From: Falsiroseomonas bella
Lineage (GTDB): Bacteria; Pseudomonadota; Alphaproteobacteria; Acetobacterales; Acetobacteraceae
Direction: 5' to 3'
Assembly: GCF_003173615.1 (NCBI RefSeq)
Contig: NZ_QGNA01000001.1
Location: 1,302,001 to 1,366,000 of the forward strand
DNA length: 64,000 bases
In this document: positions 15,651 to 29,725 of the stretch, piece by piece
Layout of the letters: the number at the start of each line of letters is the position of its first letter
Position numbering within the stretch: position 1 is the stretch's first letter
Position numbers and translations under genes: made by a program
Notes under the pieces: model-generated
Databases searched by the model: none
What the model was told of the DNA's origin: nothing
What the model saw: only the letters and a program-made list of their open reading frames with translations

Positions 15651-16943
15651 GTGTCGGTCAGCTGGAACGTCGGCATCAGCAGCCTCGGCCTGACCGAGTA
15701 TGTCGACTCGAACGATGTCCTGACCCGCTGGGCCCTGCTGCAACTGACCGTGGAAGGCGGCTACGACCCCTTCCCGGTGCCCGCGCCCGGCAGCGTCCAG
15801 GTCATCTGGGGCTCCAACGGCGTCGACGGCACCGAGCCCGATCCGATGCTCTACGCGTTCTCGGGCGGGACAAGGCTGCTGCCGGATGGCGGCCGCTACT
15901 ATGCCGACGGGTTCTACACCGTGCGCATCACGGGGGAGTTTCCCGGCGGCCTTCAGGTGCTGCGCCTCGTGGACCTCTTCGTCACCGTGTCGTCCGACAC
16001 GGGCGTGGAGCGGACCGGAACGGGCCGGATCGACGGGATGGTCGGCGGCAGCGGCGGCGACACGCTGATGGGCGCCGGCGGCGACGACTACATCGACGGC
16101 GCGGAGCGCTCGGACCTGCTGGTCGGGTCCAACGGCAACGACACGCTCTTCGGCGGGCTGGACGGCGGCCTCGATACGCTGCTCGGCGGTGCGGGCAACG
16201 ACCTGCTCGATGCCTATGACGGGCATGACCACCTTTCCGGCGGCACGGGCAACGATTCTGCCCATGGCGGCGCCGGCAACGACGGCCTGCTCGGCCAGGA
16301 CGGCGACGACCTCCTGGAGGGCGGCAGCGGCGACGACCGCCTGGTCGGCGGCCTCGGCAACGACATGCTGTATGGTGACCATGTCAGCCCCTTTCTCGGC
16401 GTCACCTATGGGAACGACACGATCCTGGGCAACGAGGGCAACGATGCCCTCTATGGCGGCGAGGGCTTCGACAAGCTGGATGGCGGCGCCGGCGACGACT
16501 ACCTCTGGGCGGACGAGGACGACGACACGCTGATCGGCGGCGACGGCAACGACACGATGCATGGCCGCGAGGGGCATGATCGGCTGACGGGCGGCGCCGG
16601 CAGCGACGCCTTCAATGGCGAGTCCGGCAACGATACCTTCTACAGCGACCTCGACGGGCGGCAGGACCTCTTCTACCTCAACGATCCTGGCGCGGGCGCG
16701 GACCACATCGCCCGCTTCGAGGCGGGCATCGACAAGATCGACATGTGGTTCGCGAAAGGCGTGGGCGCGACATTCGTCACCAGCGCATCCGCCGTCGCCG
16801 GCGGCGGCGTGTGGGTCATCTACGACCGGGCCAGCGGCATGCTCTCGGTGGACATGAACGGCACCGGCGCCGGCGAGAGCTACGACATGGCGCTGCTCTA
16901 CGGCCGGCCCACGCTGACCGCCGCCGACATCATGGGCCTGTAG
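15651..16943 (+). CDS. RTX calcium-binding repeat protein
   Basis: 430 residues. A 115-residue beta-rich N-terminal domain of unknown type is followed by about a dozen RTX nonapeptide-type repeats (GGxGxDxLx, e.g. [27 protein letters not shown]) from about residue 125 to 345, then a C-terminal tail ([19 protein letters not shown] end) of the kind that serves as a type I secretion signal. Calcium folds such proteins after export. Start chosen at GTG 15651, preceded by AGGGAGG (15638-15644) with a 6-nt spacer; an in-frame upstream ATG at 15567 lacks an RBS. The role outside the cell (enzyme, adhesin or matrix) is not evident, as no catalytic domain is seen. Confidence 0.85.
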   Translation: MSVSWNVGISSLGLTEYVDSNDVLTRWALLQLTVEGGYDPFPVPAPGSVQVIWGSNGVDGTEPDPMLYAFSGGTRLLPDGGRYYADGFYTVRITGEFPGGLQVLRLVDLFVTVSSDTGVERTGTGRIDGMVGGSGGDTLMGAGGDDYIDGAERSDLLVGSNGNDTLFGGLDGGLDTLLGGAGNDLLDAYDGHDHLSGGTGNDSAHGGAGNDGLLGQDGDDLLEGGSGDDRLVGGLGNDMLYGDHVSPFLGVTYGNDTILGNEGNDALYGGEGFDKLDGGAGDDYLWADEDDDTLIGGDGNDTMHGREGHDRLTGGAGSDAFNGESGNDTFYSDLDGRQDLFYLNDPGAGADHIARFEAGIDKIDMWFAKGVGATFVTSASAVAGGGVWVIYDRASGMLSVDMNGTGAGESYDMALLYGRPTLTAADIMGL

Positions 16944-16966
16944 GCAGGGCGGCGCGCCGGGGGAGG

Positions 16967-17380
16967 TCAGCCTTCCAGCGCGTGCGCCTTCAGGTCGTCC
17001 AGCGCGACCACGGCCAACGCGGCGACATGCGTCGCCTCCAGCAGCACCGGCGGCGCGACGCCGGCCAGGCGCGCCTCCTCCCACCGTGCGGCGCAGAGGC
17101 ACCAGCGGTCGCCGGGCTCGAGGCCGGCGAAGCCGTATTCGGGGCGCGGCGTCGAGAGGTCATTGCCGCGCGCCTTGCTGAAGGCCAGGAACTCCGCCGT
17201 CACCTGCGCGCAGACCACATGCAGGCCGAGGTCATGCGGCCCGGTGTTGCAACAGCCGTCGCGGAAGAAGCCGGTCAGCGGCGCGACCGAGCAGGGCAGC
17301 AGCGTGCCGCCGAGCACGTTCTTCGCCGGCACCGGACCCTGGCCGCGTCCGCCGCGGCGCTGCGTGTCGTCGAGGGGCAT
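16967..17380 (-). CDS. DUF2237 family protein
   Basis: 137 residues with the full DUF2237 signature: KNVLGGTLLPCSVAPLTGFF, RDGCCNTGPHDLGLHVVCA, EFLAFSKARGNDLSTP, GLEPGDRWCLCAARWEEA, APPVLLEATH. The invariant cysteines (C-S, DGCC, VCA, WCLC) are all kept. The biochemical function of the family is unknown. RBS AAGGTGA before ATG 17380. It lies just upstream of pckA on the same strand with a 36-bp gap to the pckA stop, i.e. pckA is transcribed towards it. Confidence 0.9.
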   Translation of the reverse strand: MPLDDTQRRGGRGQGPVPAKNVLGGTLLPCSVAPLTGFFRDGCCNTGPHDLGLHVVCAQVTAEFLAFSKARGNDLSTPRPEYGFAGLEPGDRWCLCAARWEEARLAGVAPPVLLEATHVAALAVVALDDLKAHALEG

Positions 17381-17416
17381 GCGTCACCTTATGCCCTGCG
17401 GGGGAGGGCCGAACGG

Positions 17417-19012
<1,596 letters not shown>

Positions 19013-19104
19013 CAAGGGCCTCCTCAGGCGCGCGGACCGGGTCTGGCGCGGGGGCATTCCGGCGTTGCCGCGCAATGACCACCCTATCCTGGGTGACTGC
19101 GGCG

Positions 19105-19133
19105 AAATTACGCCCGCTAAGCGAAAGTGACAA
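19105..19133 (-). promoter_or_regulatory. candidate sigma70 promoter of pckA
   Basis: Read on the minus strand: -35 TTGTCA (19128-19133), 17-bp spacer, -10 TAATTT (19105-19110), in an unusually AT-rich patch. The predicted start point lies about 85 bp upstream of the pckA ATG. Confidence 0.6.
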
Positions 19134-19147
19134 CGTGAACCGGCTGG

Positions 19148-19891
19148 TTACCTGTCTGACATATTCTTGTTCGGGTTGTTACGCCCCGCGCGCGCCGCAC
19201 GAATGAGTTGTGCGCGCACCCCGCCGGCGTCCGAGACCGGCGCCGCCCAGGCCAGGCGCAGCACCCTCTCCTCCAGGGCCAGATCGCAACCATCGGTGTC
19301 CACGGCGGTAAGCCTCCAAGCTCCCCGCCCTGCTCCCAGCAGCCCCTCCGCGATCGCCGCCACCGCATCCGCATGGTCGGCATTCACGTGGTCGAGGATC
19401 TCCGCCTCCGCGGCCGCGACCACCGCCACGGCCGCCGGGTCGGGCAGCAGATCGGCCAGCTTGAGGCGCGTGGCCCGGGCGAAGCCGCCGACCAGCAGCG
19501 CGCCCCCCGGCCGCACCCGCCACAGCGCGAAGTCGCCGAAATCGGCATAAAGGGCCGCATAGGGATGTCGGGCCAGCCAGCGCGCCTTCAGCGCCGGCAC
19601 CTCCGCCTCCGGCACGGGTTCGGCCAGGCCGCTGATCGTCACGCGGGGCGCGGTCTGCGGGTTCGGCCCTTCCGGCACGCCGGTGAACAGCAGGGCGCAG
19701 CGCGGCTCCGCCCGCAGGTGGCGAGTATGCTCGGACAGGCTGGAGAGCAGCATCAGGGGCGCCAGGTCCGGCGCGGTGGCCGGCGTGACCAGGGAGGCGA
19801 AGGGCTGGCCCTCCGCGCTGGTGGCGAGCGTCGCCGAAATCGCCCCGCGGACCAGCCGCCGCGCCTCGAAGCCCAGCCCTTCCGTCGCCAT
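19148..19891 (-). CDS. HugZ-like / pyridoxamine 5'-phosphate oxidase-fold protein with DUF2470 domain
   Basis: 247 residues in two parts. Residues 8-150: a split-barrel flavin-reductase-like fold ([54 protein letters not shown]). Residues 165-235: a DUF2470 domain ([33 protein letters not shown]). This is the architecture of the HugZ family, some of which degrade or bind haem. No haem-uptake genes are near, so the ligand could also be FMN. The ATG at 19891 follows GGGAT; the gene is divergent from chvI. Confidence 0.82.
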   Translation of the reverse strand: MATEGLGFEARRLVRGAISATLATSAEGQPFASLVTPATAPDLAPLMLLSSLSEHTRHLRAEPRCALLFTGVPEGPNPQTAPRVTISGLAEPVPEAEVPALKARWLARHPYAALYADFGDFALWRVRPGGALLVGGFARATRLKLADLLPDPAAVAVVAAAEAEILDHVNADHADAVAAIAEGLLGAGRGAWRLTAVDTDGCDLALEERVLRLAWAAPVSDAGGVRAQLIRAARAGRNNPNKNMSDR

Positions 19892-20015
19892 ATCGTATCC
19901 CGTTGCCCGACCCGTCTTTGCCACAATCCGGCGCCAGACTGCGCGCCGAGCATCGCATGGGCCCGGCCGCCGACCTGCCTGCGACCGCCCTGCCTGCGAC
20001 CGAGGAGCATACACC

Positions 20016-20717
20016 GTGCCGCCCACCATCGCGCTCGTGGACGACGACCGCAACATCCTGACCTCGGTCTCGATGACGCTGGAGCAGGAGGGCTTCCAGG
20101 TCCGCACCTTCACCGACGGCGAATCCGCCCTGCAGGGACTGATGGCGCGGCCGGCGGACCTGGCGGTGCTCGACATCAAGATGCCGCGCATGGACGGAAT
20201 GGAGCTGCTGCAGCGCCTGCGCCAGCGCAGCGCCATGCCGGTGATCTTCCTGACCAGCAAGGATGACGAGCTGGACGAGCTGATGGGGCTGCGCCTCGGC
20301 GCCGACGACTACATCACGAAACCCTTCAGCCAGCGCCTGCTGCTGGAGCGTATCCGCGCCCTGCTCCGCCGCAACGAGGCGAGCCGCGCGGAGGGAAGCG
20401 GCACCGTCGCCGGCGGCATCATCGCCCGCGGCGACCTGGTGCTGGACGAGACCAAGCACACCTGCCTCTGGAAGGGGCAGCAGGTTCAGCTGACGGTGAC
20501 GGAGTTCCTGCTGGTCAAGGCGCTCGCCGTCCGCCCCGGCATGGTGAAGAACCGCGACCAGCTGATCGACGCCGCCTATGGCGAGAACATCTACGTGGAC
20601 GACCGCACCATCGACAGCCATGTGAAACGCGTGCGCAAGAAGTTCCGCCAGGTGGACAACGACTTCGCGCAGATCGAGACGCTGTACGGCCTCGGCTACC
20701 GCTACAAGGAAGCCTGA
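20016..20717 (+). CDS. chvI: ChvI-like response regulator
   Basis: 233-residue OmpR/PhoB-type regulator. Receiver domain: acidic pair DDD (9-11), phosphoacceptor Asp53 ([13 protein letters not shown]), Thr/Lys switch (FLTSKDD, ITKPFSQ). The winged-helix output domain (about 130-233) ends in [14 protein letters not shown] and YGLGYRYKE. The sequence and the neighbouring kinase match the alphaproteobacterial ChvG/ChvI (BatRS, ExoS/ChvI) pair that controls envelope and acid-stress genes. Start GTG 20016 follows GAGGAG (20002-20007). A 14-bp tandem duplication (19974-19987 and 19989-20002) directly precedes the RBS. Confidence 0.92.
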   Translation: MPPTIALVDDDRNILTSVSMTLEQEGFQVRTFTDGESALQGLMARPADLAVLDIKMPRMDGMELLQRLRQRSAMPVIFLTSKDDELDELMGLRLGADDYITKPFSQRLLLERIRALLRRNEASRAEGSGTVAGGIIARGDLVLDETKHTCLWKGQQVQLTVTEFLLVKALAVRPGMVKNRDQLIDAAYGENIYVDDRTIDSHVKRVRKKFRQVDNDFAQIETLYGLGYRYKEA

Positions 20718-20779
20718 GCCCGGCCCTTCTGGCCGGCGTAGCGATCAGCTAGCCTTCGGGCGGAACGGACAGGGCCCGG

Positions 20780-22468
20780 ATGCCGGACGCAAGCGGCGCG
20801 CCGCTGGTGCAGACGAAAACCGAGGCGCGGCGCCGGCGCTGGATGTCGCCGCTGCTGCGGCGCATCCTGCTGCTCAACGCGCTGCCGCCCGCGCTGCTGG
20901 CTGCCGCGCTGCTCTATCTCGACCAGTACCAGAACGGGCTGCTCGCTGCGGAGGTCGAGGCGCTGCGCACCCAGGCGCGCATCTATGCCGGCGCCATCGG
21001 CGAGGCCGCCACCCGCACCCGCGACGACCGCACCGTGCTGGTCCCCGAGGTCGCCCGCCCCCTGCTGCGGCGCCTGGTCGAGCCCTCCCCCAACACCCAG
21101 GCGCGGCTGTTCGACACCACCGGCCTGCTGGTCGCGGACAGCCGCGTGCGCGAAGGACCGGGCGGCGCCATCACCACCGAGCCGCTGCCGCCGCCCGAAC
21201 CGCGCGGTGCCTTCGCCGGCACGGTCGGCGGCGTCTATGACCGCATCCTCTCCGTGCTGCCGCTCGGCTCGCGCAACGCGGTGACGGTGGACGTCAACCC
21301 CGACGCACCCTCCTTCGACTGGCAGCCGGAATTCGGCGGCACCGGCAACGCCCAGACCAGCGCCGACCGGCGCGAGGAACTGCGCCTGGCGCTGGAAGGT
21401 GGCGTCCGCCCCTATATCCGCCGCACCGCGGAAGGCCGCCTGCTGGTCTCGGTCGCGGAGCCCGCGCGGCGCGGCGCCGCCTCCGTCGGCATCGTGCTGC
21501 TGACGCGCGAGGCGCGGGAGGTGGATGCGCGCCTGCTGGAAATCCGCATCTCCGTGCTCGCGCTGTTCGGCCTGGCGCTGCTGCTGACCGTGCTCGCCTC
21601 CTTCTATCTCGCGCGCACGCTGGCGACGCCGATCCTGCAGCTGGCGGAATCCGCCGCCGCGATGCGCGAAGGCGAGGGCCGCGCGGGCAGCGTGCCGGCC
21701 GCCGTGCTGGCGCGCGACGACGAGATCGGCGTGCTCGCGCGCGACCTGCAGGACGCCGCCCGCGCGCTCTGGGCCCGCATCGACGCCAACGAGCGCTTCG
21801 CCGCCGATGTCGCGCATGAGCTGCGCAACCCGCTCACCTCCGTCCGCTCCGCCATCGAGACGCTGCGCCGGATCGAGGATCCGCCCAAGCAGCGCCGCCT
21901 GCTGCAGATCATCTCGGACGACGCCGTGCGCATGGACCGGCTGATCAACGACATCTCCGACAGTTCCAAGGTGGACGCCGAGCTCTCCCGCACCGTCGCG
22001 CAGCCGGTGGATGTCGCGCCCATCCTCGGCGCGCTGGGCGAGCTGCATGCCGCCACGCGCGACGAGGACGACCCGATGGTCGAGATCGAGACGCCGGAGC
22101 GCCTGATCGTGCGCGGCGTGGAAGGCCGGCTGGTGCAGGTGTTCCGCAACCTGATCGGCAACGCGGTGTCCTTCAGCCCGCAGAAGGGCCATGTCTGGGT
22201 GCGCGCCCGCCCCGTCGGCGCCTTCGTGGAAGTGACCGTCGAGGATGAAGGCCCCGGCATTCCGGAAGCCAAGCTCGAGAGCATCTTCGACCGCTTCTAC
22301 AGCGAACGCCCAACCGGCGAACGCTTCGGCCAGCACTCCGGCCTTGGCCTGTCCATCTCGCGCCAGATCGTCGAAGGCCTGCGCGGCCGCATCGCCGCCG
22401 AGAACCGCCGCGACGCCGAAGGCCGCGTGCTGGGCGCCCGGTTCATCGTACGACTGCCGGCCGCGTAG
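20780..22468 (+). CDS. chvG: ChvG-like sensor histidine kinase
   Basis: 562 residues. Cytoplasmic lead, TM1 (about 27-48), a large periplasmic sensing domain (49-255), TM2 (about 260-282), HAMP, then HisKA with His346 in FAADVAHELRNPLTSVRSA and HATPase_c (NLIGNAVSFSPQKG, DEGPGIPEAKLESIFDRFYSERP, HSGLGLSISRQIVEGLRG). The SFSP and FYSERP variants are characteristic of ChvG/BvrS. It lies 62 bp after chvI and should be co-transcribed. In many alphas hprK and PTS genes follow; here the transcript runs into a palindromic element and a convergent gene instead. Confidence 0.93.
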   Translation: MPDASGAPLVQTKTEARRRRWMSPLLRRILLLNALPPALLAAALLYLDQYQNGLLAAEVEALRTQARIYAGAIGEAATRTRDDRTVLVPEVARPLLRRLVEPSPNTQARLFDTTGLLVADSRVREGPGGAITTEPLPPPEPRGAFAGTVGGVYDRILSVLPLGSRNAVTVDVNPDAPSFDWQPEFGGTGNAQTSADRREELRLALEGGVRPYIRRTAEGRLLVSVAEPARRGAASVGIVLLTREAREVDARLLEIRISVLALFGLALLLTVLASFYLARTLATPILQLAESAAAMREGEGRAGSVPAAVLARDDEIGVLARDLQDAARALWARIDANERFAADVAHELRNPLTSVRSAIETLRRIEDPPKQRRLLQIISDDAVRMDRLINDISDSSKVDAELSRTVAQPVDVAPILGALGELHAATRDEDDPMVEIETPERLIVRGVEGRLVQVFRNLIGNAVSFSPQKGHVWVRARPVGAFVEVTVEDEGPGIPEAKLESIFDRFYSERPTGERFGQHSGLGLSISRQIVEGLRGRIAAENRRDAEGRVLGARFIVRLPAA

Positions 22469-22486
22469 GGCGCAGCGTTCCGGGCC

Positions 22487-22708
22487 GTTTCCGGGAGGGA
22501 CGCTGTCCCTCCCGGACCCTTCCTGCCAGGAACCTGAGGTTCCTGGACCTCCCTTCGATGGTTGAGAGAGGGAGGGGGCAGGAGCGTGCGCCGGGCCAAT
22601 CGGTCGCGTCGGCCCCCTCCCTCTCTCAACCATGAAAGCGTGGGTTCCAAGGGCCTACTGGCCCTTGGCAGGAGGGGTTCGGGGAGGACGGCGTCCTCCC
22701 CGAGAACT
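22487..22708. repeat. double-inverted palindromic element (two ~93-nt hairpin units around a 32-nt centre)
   Basis: Five stem-loops in 222 bp: (a) 22490-22516, 12-bp stem, loop GCT; (b) 22526-22546, 9-bp stem CCAGGAACC/GGTTCCTGG; (c) 22-bp perfect inverted repeat, arms 22558-22579 and 22612-22633; (d) 22647-22668, 9-bp stem CCAAGGGCC/GGCCCTTGG; (e) 22679-22703, 11-bp stem, loop GGC. The left half (a+b+arm) aligns along its whole length with the reverse complement of the right half (e+d+arm). Stems differ between halves but pairing is kept on both sides. It lies between convergent chvG and the di-iron gene. Confidence 0.85.
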
Positions 22709-22724
22709 GCACCCGAAGCGCGCC

Positions 22725-23591
22725 CTATGCCGCTGCGGCCGTCACACGTGAGCCGGAGTTCTCGTTCGCGGCCTTCAGCATTGCGGCGCGGTAGCGTTCG
22801 CGGCGCCATTGCAGCAGGCGCCAGGCGCCGCGGGCGGCCAGGTCGGAGAGCCGGCCGCGGGGTTCGAGGCCGACGGCCTTGAAGATCATGCCCATGCCGC
22901 GTTCGACGTGCCGGTAGCGGTAGTAGCCCATGGCGCGGGCCATGTAGCCGGTGATGCAGCGGTCGTGCTCGTAGGGTGTCGCGGGGTCTTCGTTGGAGCA
23001 ATGGAAGGCGTAGGCGAGTTCGTCGTCCTCGCTTTCGCCGATGCGGCCCGCGGCGACCTTGAGCCGCTGCACGAAGGAAAGGTTCTCGCGCGCCAGGTAG
23101 CGCTTCATGTGGTCGTAGAACAGCTTGAAGTGCCGGTATTCATCCGCCGCGATCAGCCGGCAGATCTCCTTCAGCACCGGCTCTTCCGTCGCTTCGCCGA
23201 GCGCGGTGTAGTAGCTGCTGGTTCCCGTCTCCACCATGCAGCGGGCGATGAGTTCGCCGGTGCGGCTGCCGCGGATCGAGGCATCGGCCTTGGTGTCGAT
23301 CGTGTAGCCGGCGCGGTAGCGCGCGAAGGCGGCGCCAAAGTCCCAGCCCGGATCGGCGAGCGTCGCCCAACGGCCGAGCGCGTCGCCGTGCTGGTTCTCC
23401 TCGACCGCCCAGTTGTTGGCGGCCTGCTGGAAGTCCGGGTCGTCGTGGAAGACGGAGTTCAGGTAGAGCGCGTAGTCGTCCCCGTTCCGCTCCACCATGG
23501 CGGCCGCCTTCACGAGGGGGATGACCTCGGCGTCCACCTTCGACGGATCGAACCGGTTCCAGGCCACCTGCTCGATTCGCCAGTGCTTCAT
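22725..23591 (-). CDS. ferritin-like / acyl-ACP desaturase-like di-iron protein
   Basis: 288 residues, mostly helical. Two carboxylate-histidine motifs of a di-iron four-helix bundle are visible: WAVEENQHGDALGRW (E-E-x-x-H) and LIAADEYRHFKLFYDHM (D-E-x-R-H), with ETGTSSYYTALGEATEEPVLKEI between. These resemble FA_desaturase_2/ferritin-like proteins, but the length is shorter than plant-type desaturases and the substrate is unknown. ATG 23591 is supported by the family-like start MKHWRIEQVAWNRFDPSKVD. Downstream of the atp operon on the same strand, separated by a hairpin terminator, so probably its own transcript. Confidence 0.78.
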   Translation of the reverse strand: MKHWRIEQVAWNRFDPSKVDAEVIPLVKAAAMVERNGDDYALYLNSVFHDDPDFQQAANNWAVEENQHGDALGRWATLADPGWDFGAAFARYRAGYTIDTKADASIRGSRTGELIARCMVETGTSSYYTALGEATEEPVLKEICRLIAADEYRHFKLFYDHMKRYLARENLSFVQRLKVAAGRIGESEDDELAYAFHCSNEDPATPYEHDRCITGYMARAMGYYRYRHVERGMGMIFKAVGLEPRGRLSDLAARGAWRLLQWRRERYRAAMLKAANENSGSRVTAAAA

Positions 23592-23610
23592 GGGTCCCCC
23601 GGATGCGCGA

Positions 23611-23644
23611 AAGGCGTCCGCAAGTGATGTTTTGCGGACGCCTT
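23611..23644 (-). terminator. terminator hairpin after the atp operon
   Basis: Perfect 13-bp stem (AAGGCGTCCGCAA / TTGCGGACGCCTT) with an 8-nt loop. Read on the minus strand it lies 42 bp after the atpC stop and ends in CCTTTCG, a short U-run. It sits just upstream of the di-iron protein start. Confidence 0.7.
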
Positions 23645-23685
23645 CCGGATTCAAGCACCGGGTCGTCCCCGGCGGGCGGATGGGG

Positions 23686-24096
23686 TCAGGCGGCTTCGGC
23701 CGCGTCCAGCATGGCGCGGGCGGCGAGAAGCTTCGCCATGGCCGCGTCACGGCGTTCCGGCGTGTCGTCGGACGCGGCGGCGTAATCGGCCTCCGCGTCG
23801 CGGATGCGGGCTTCGGCGTCGGCGCGGGACAGCTCGGTCACGGGCGTCGCCTCGTCGGCGAGGACCGTGCAGCGTTCCGGCGTCACCTCGGCGAAGCCGC
23901 CCGCGACGAAGAGCCGGTCGGTGACCTGGCCGTTCTCCGTCACGCGGATCACGCCGCCGCGCAGCGTCACGATCATCGGCGCGTGTCCGGCCAGCACGCC
24001 CATCTCGCCCTCGGCGGCGGGGATGACGGCCATCTCCACCTGCCGGCTGAGCAGCAGCTTCTCGGGGCTGACCAGTTCAAGCTGGAAGGTCGCCAT
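23686..24096 (-). CDS. atpC: F1 ATP synthase subunit epsilon
   Basis: 136 residues, normal length. N-terminal beta-sandwich with LVSPEKLLLSRQVEMAVIPA, GEMGVLAGHAPMIVTLRGG and FVAGGFAEVTPERCTVLA; C-terminal two-helix region rich in Ala/Glu. It sits on the central stalk and can inhibit ATP hydrolysis. Last gene of the atpHAGDC operon; GGAAAGGACA precedes the ATG, 27 bp after the atpD stop. Confidence 0.95.
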   Translation of the reverse strand: MATFQLELVSPEKLLLSRQVEMAVIPAAEGEMGVLAGHAPMIVTLRGGVIRVTENGQVTDRLFVAGGFAEVTPERCTVLADEATPVTELSRADAEARIRDAEADYAAASDDTPERRDAAMAKLLAARAMLDAAEAA

Positions 24097-24123
24097 GAGG
24101 GTGTCCTTTCCTGAAGGCGCGGC

Positions 24124-26449
<2,326 letters not shown>

Positions 26450-26472
26450 GGTCCGCTACCTGGCTCCGGCGC

Positions 26473-28005
<1,533 letters not shown>

Positions 28006-28006
28006 G

Positions 28007-28612
28007 TCAGGCAGCCCCCTTCATCGCGTACTGCAGTCGCTGCAGCTTTGACTTGATCGAGTTGTCGTAAAGGCGCGAGCCGATGCGGACGACCAGACCC
28101 CCCAGGAGCGAGGGATCCACGGTCTCCTGCAGCTGCACGCCGGAGAAGCCGGCCTCCGTCAGCCGCGCGGTGATCTGCGCGCGCTGCGTGTCGGAGAGCG
28201 GATGAGCGGTGGTGACCTGCGCGGTCTGCTGGCCGCGCCGCTCCGACAGCAGCGCGCCGAAGGCGGCCGCGACGGCGGGAAGCTGGCCGAGCCGGCGGTT
28301 CACGATGAGAACGCCGAGCAGGTTGCGGACCTCGGTGCCGATGCCCGCCTTCTCCACCAGGGCGAAGGCGCCACGGCGCTGCGCGCCGGCATCGAGCCGC
28401 GGATCGGCGACGAAGGCGCGGAAGCCAGCATCCTCGCGCCAAAGGCGGAACAGCGTTTCGAGATCGGCGCCGATGCGGTCGGCCGCACCCGGCTCCTTTT
28501 GGCGAAGGTCGTCCACGATCCCGAGGAGGGCCAGCGCATAGCGCTCGGCCACGCCGGTCGGATTCGGGGCCTTCACGGAGGCCGAGACGATATCTGTGGA
28601 TGCGGAGGCCAA
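28007..28612 (-). CDS. atpH: F1 ATP synthase subunit delta
   Basis: About 201 residues of the OSCP/delta family: [16 protein letters not shown] at the N-terminus and the C-terminal [28 protein letters not shown]. It links F1 to the peripheral stalk. Start choice: TTG 28612 ([11 protein letters not shown]...) has GGGA and AGGA upstream at usable distances; an in-frame GTG at 28642 gives 211 residues but has no RBS. First gene of atpHAGDC; the F0 genes are elsewhere, as is usual in alphaproteobacteria. Confidence 0.88.
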   Translation of the reverse strand: MASASTDIVSASVKAPNPTGVAERYALALLGIVDDLRQKEPGAADRIGADLETLFRLWREDAGFRAFVADPRLDAGAQRRGAFALVEKAGIGTEVRNLLGVLIVNRRLGQLPAVAAAFGALLSERRGQQTAQVTTAHPLSDTQRAQITARLTEAGFSGVQLQETVDPSLLGGLVVRIGSRLYDNSIKSKLQRLQYAMKGAA

Positions 28613-28736
28613 GGCGGTCCCGGTCCTGTGCTTGGGCGGCACGCCGGCGAGGGCGCGGCCGATGAAGCGCGCCAGGGGAAGGCCAAGACCACCCCCGGCA
28701 GCGGCGGCGGGGCCTTAACACGGGCTCTTGTGCGCG

Positions 28737-28748
28737 GCAACATGTTGC
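28737..28748. promoter_or_regulatory. perfect 12-nt palindrome upstream of the atp operon
   Basis: GCAACATGTTGC is a perfect dyad in the gap between the EamA gene stop (28765) and atpH. It could be an operator or part of the atp promoter region (a TTGCCG -35-like box overlaps it on the minus strand), or chance. Confidence 0.3.
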
Positions 28749-28764
28749 GGCGCGATGATCGCCC

Positions 28765-29673
28765 CTATCGGGCGCCGATCAGCACAAGAACCACGCCGGC
28801 CACCACCACCAGCGCCCCCGCCATGTCCGCCGGCTTCGCCTTCTCCCGCAGGAAGAAGCGGCTGAAGGCCAGGGTGAACAGGATCTCCACCTGTCCCACC
28901 GCGCGCACCAGCGCCACCGGGGCCAGCGCGAAGGCGGAGAACCAGCACGCCGAGCCCATGGCCGACAGCGCCCCCACCTGGGCGGAACTCCGCCAGCTTG
29001 CGAGAATCGGCCGGAAGGAGGCCGGCTCGGTCCAGGCGACCCAGGCGCCCTGCATCAGGGTCTGCAGCAGGTTGGTCACCACCAGGATGGCCAGCGCCTT
29101 GTGGATCAGGTCCTCGGCCGGCATCTCCTGGTTGGCGGCGCGGATCAGCACCGCGGTGAAGGCGAAGCCGAAGCCGGCGCCGATGCCGCAGAGCGCGGCG
29201 GGCTGCGCTATGCCACGCAGCAGGTCCCCCGGCGCGGTGCCCCGCCCGGCGAGAGAGAGATAGAGCACCCCCCCCACCCCCACCGCGATGCCGAGCCAGG
29301 ACAGCGCGGAGAGCCGGTCACCCATGACGAGCAGCCCGATGAGGGCCGCCTGCATCGCCTCGGTCTTGGAATAGGCAGTCCCGACCGCGAAGTTGCGGTA
29401 GCCGAAGGCCATGATCAGCAGGTTGGTGCCGAGGATCTGGCCGAAGCCGCCCAGGGCGCAGAGCAGCACCACCCAGGCGCTCATGCCCGGCACCGGCTGG
29501 CCGGTCGCCGCGCCATAGCCCAGCAGCAGGGTCAGCCCGACCGGCACGCCGTAGAGGTATCGCACCACCCCTGCCGCGTTCACCGAAAGCTCGCCCCGCA
29601 GCTTCTGCTGCAGCGCCGTTCGCCAGCACTGGAACAGCGCTGCGACGAAGGTGAAGCCGATCCAGCTAGCCAT
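28765..29673 (-). CDS. EamA/DMT-superfamily transporter
   Basis: 302-residue membrane protein with about ten hydrophobic helices in two EamA halves. Examples: WVVLLCALGGFGQILGTNLL, LSWLGIAVGVGGVLYLSLAG, and the C-terminal DMAGALVVVAGVVLVLIG. The FREKAKPADMAG-like loop before the last helix (FLREKAKPAD) is typical of drug/metabolite exporters. Substrate unknown. Divergent from the periplasmic protein at 29726, sharing an AT-rich 50-bp intergenic region. Confidence 0.88.
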   Translation of the reverse strand: MASWIGFTFVAALFQCWRTALQQKLRGELSVNAAGVVRYLYGVPVGLTLLLGYGAATGQPVPGMSAWVVLLCALGGFGQILGTNLLIMAFGYRNFAVGTAYSKTEAMQAALIGLLVMGDRLSALSWLGIAVGVGGVLYLSLAGRGTAPGDLLRGIAQPAALCGIGAGFGFAFTAVLIRAANQEMPAEDLIHKALAILVVTNLLQTLMQGAWVAWTEPASFRPILASWRSSAQVGALSAMGSACWFSAFALAPVALVRAVGQVEILFTLAFSRFFLREKAKPADMAGALVVVAGVVLVLIGAR

Positions 29674-29683
29674 CGGGGCCGCT

Positions 29684-29714
29684 CACCACATATATCTAAA
29701 GTTAAATGTTTTCG
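29684..29714. promoter_or_regulatory. AT-rich divergent promoter region
   Basis: The stretch CATATATCTAAAGTTAAATG and flanks is strongly AT-rich against the ~70% GC background and separates two divergent genes (EamA transporter; periplasmic protein). It probably carries the promoter(s); no clear -35/-10 pair at standard spacing stands out. Confidence 0.45.
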
Positions 29715-29725
29715 GAGCGTCGCAA

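Noticed and set aside
16189-16857. RTX repeat DNA considered as a CRISPR-like or tandem DNA repeat array
   Set aside because: The periodicity is 27 nt coding for degenerate GGxGxDxLx nonapeptides; there are no conserved repeats separated by unique spacers.
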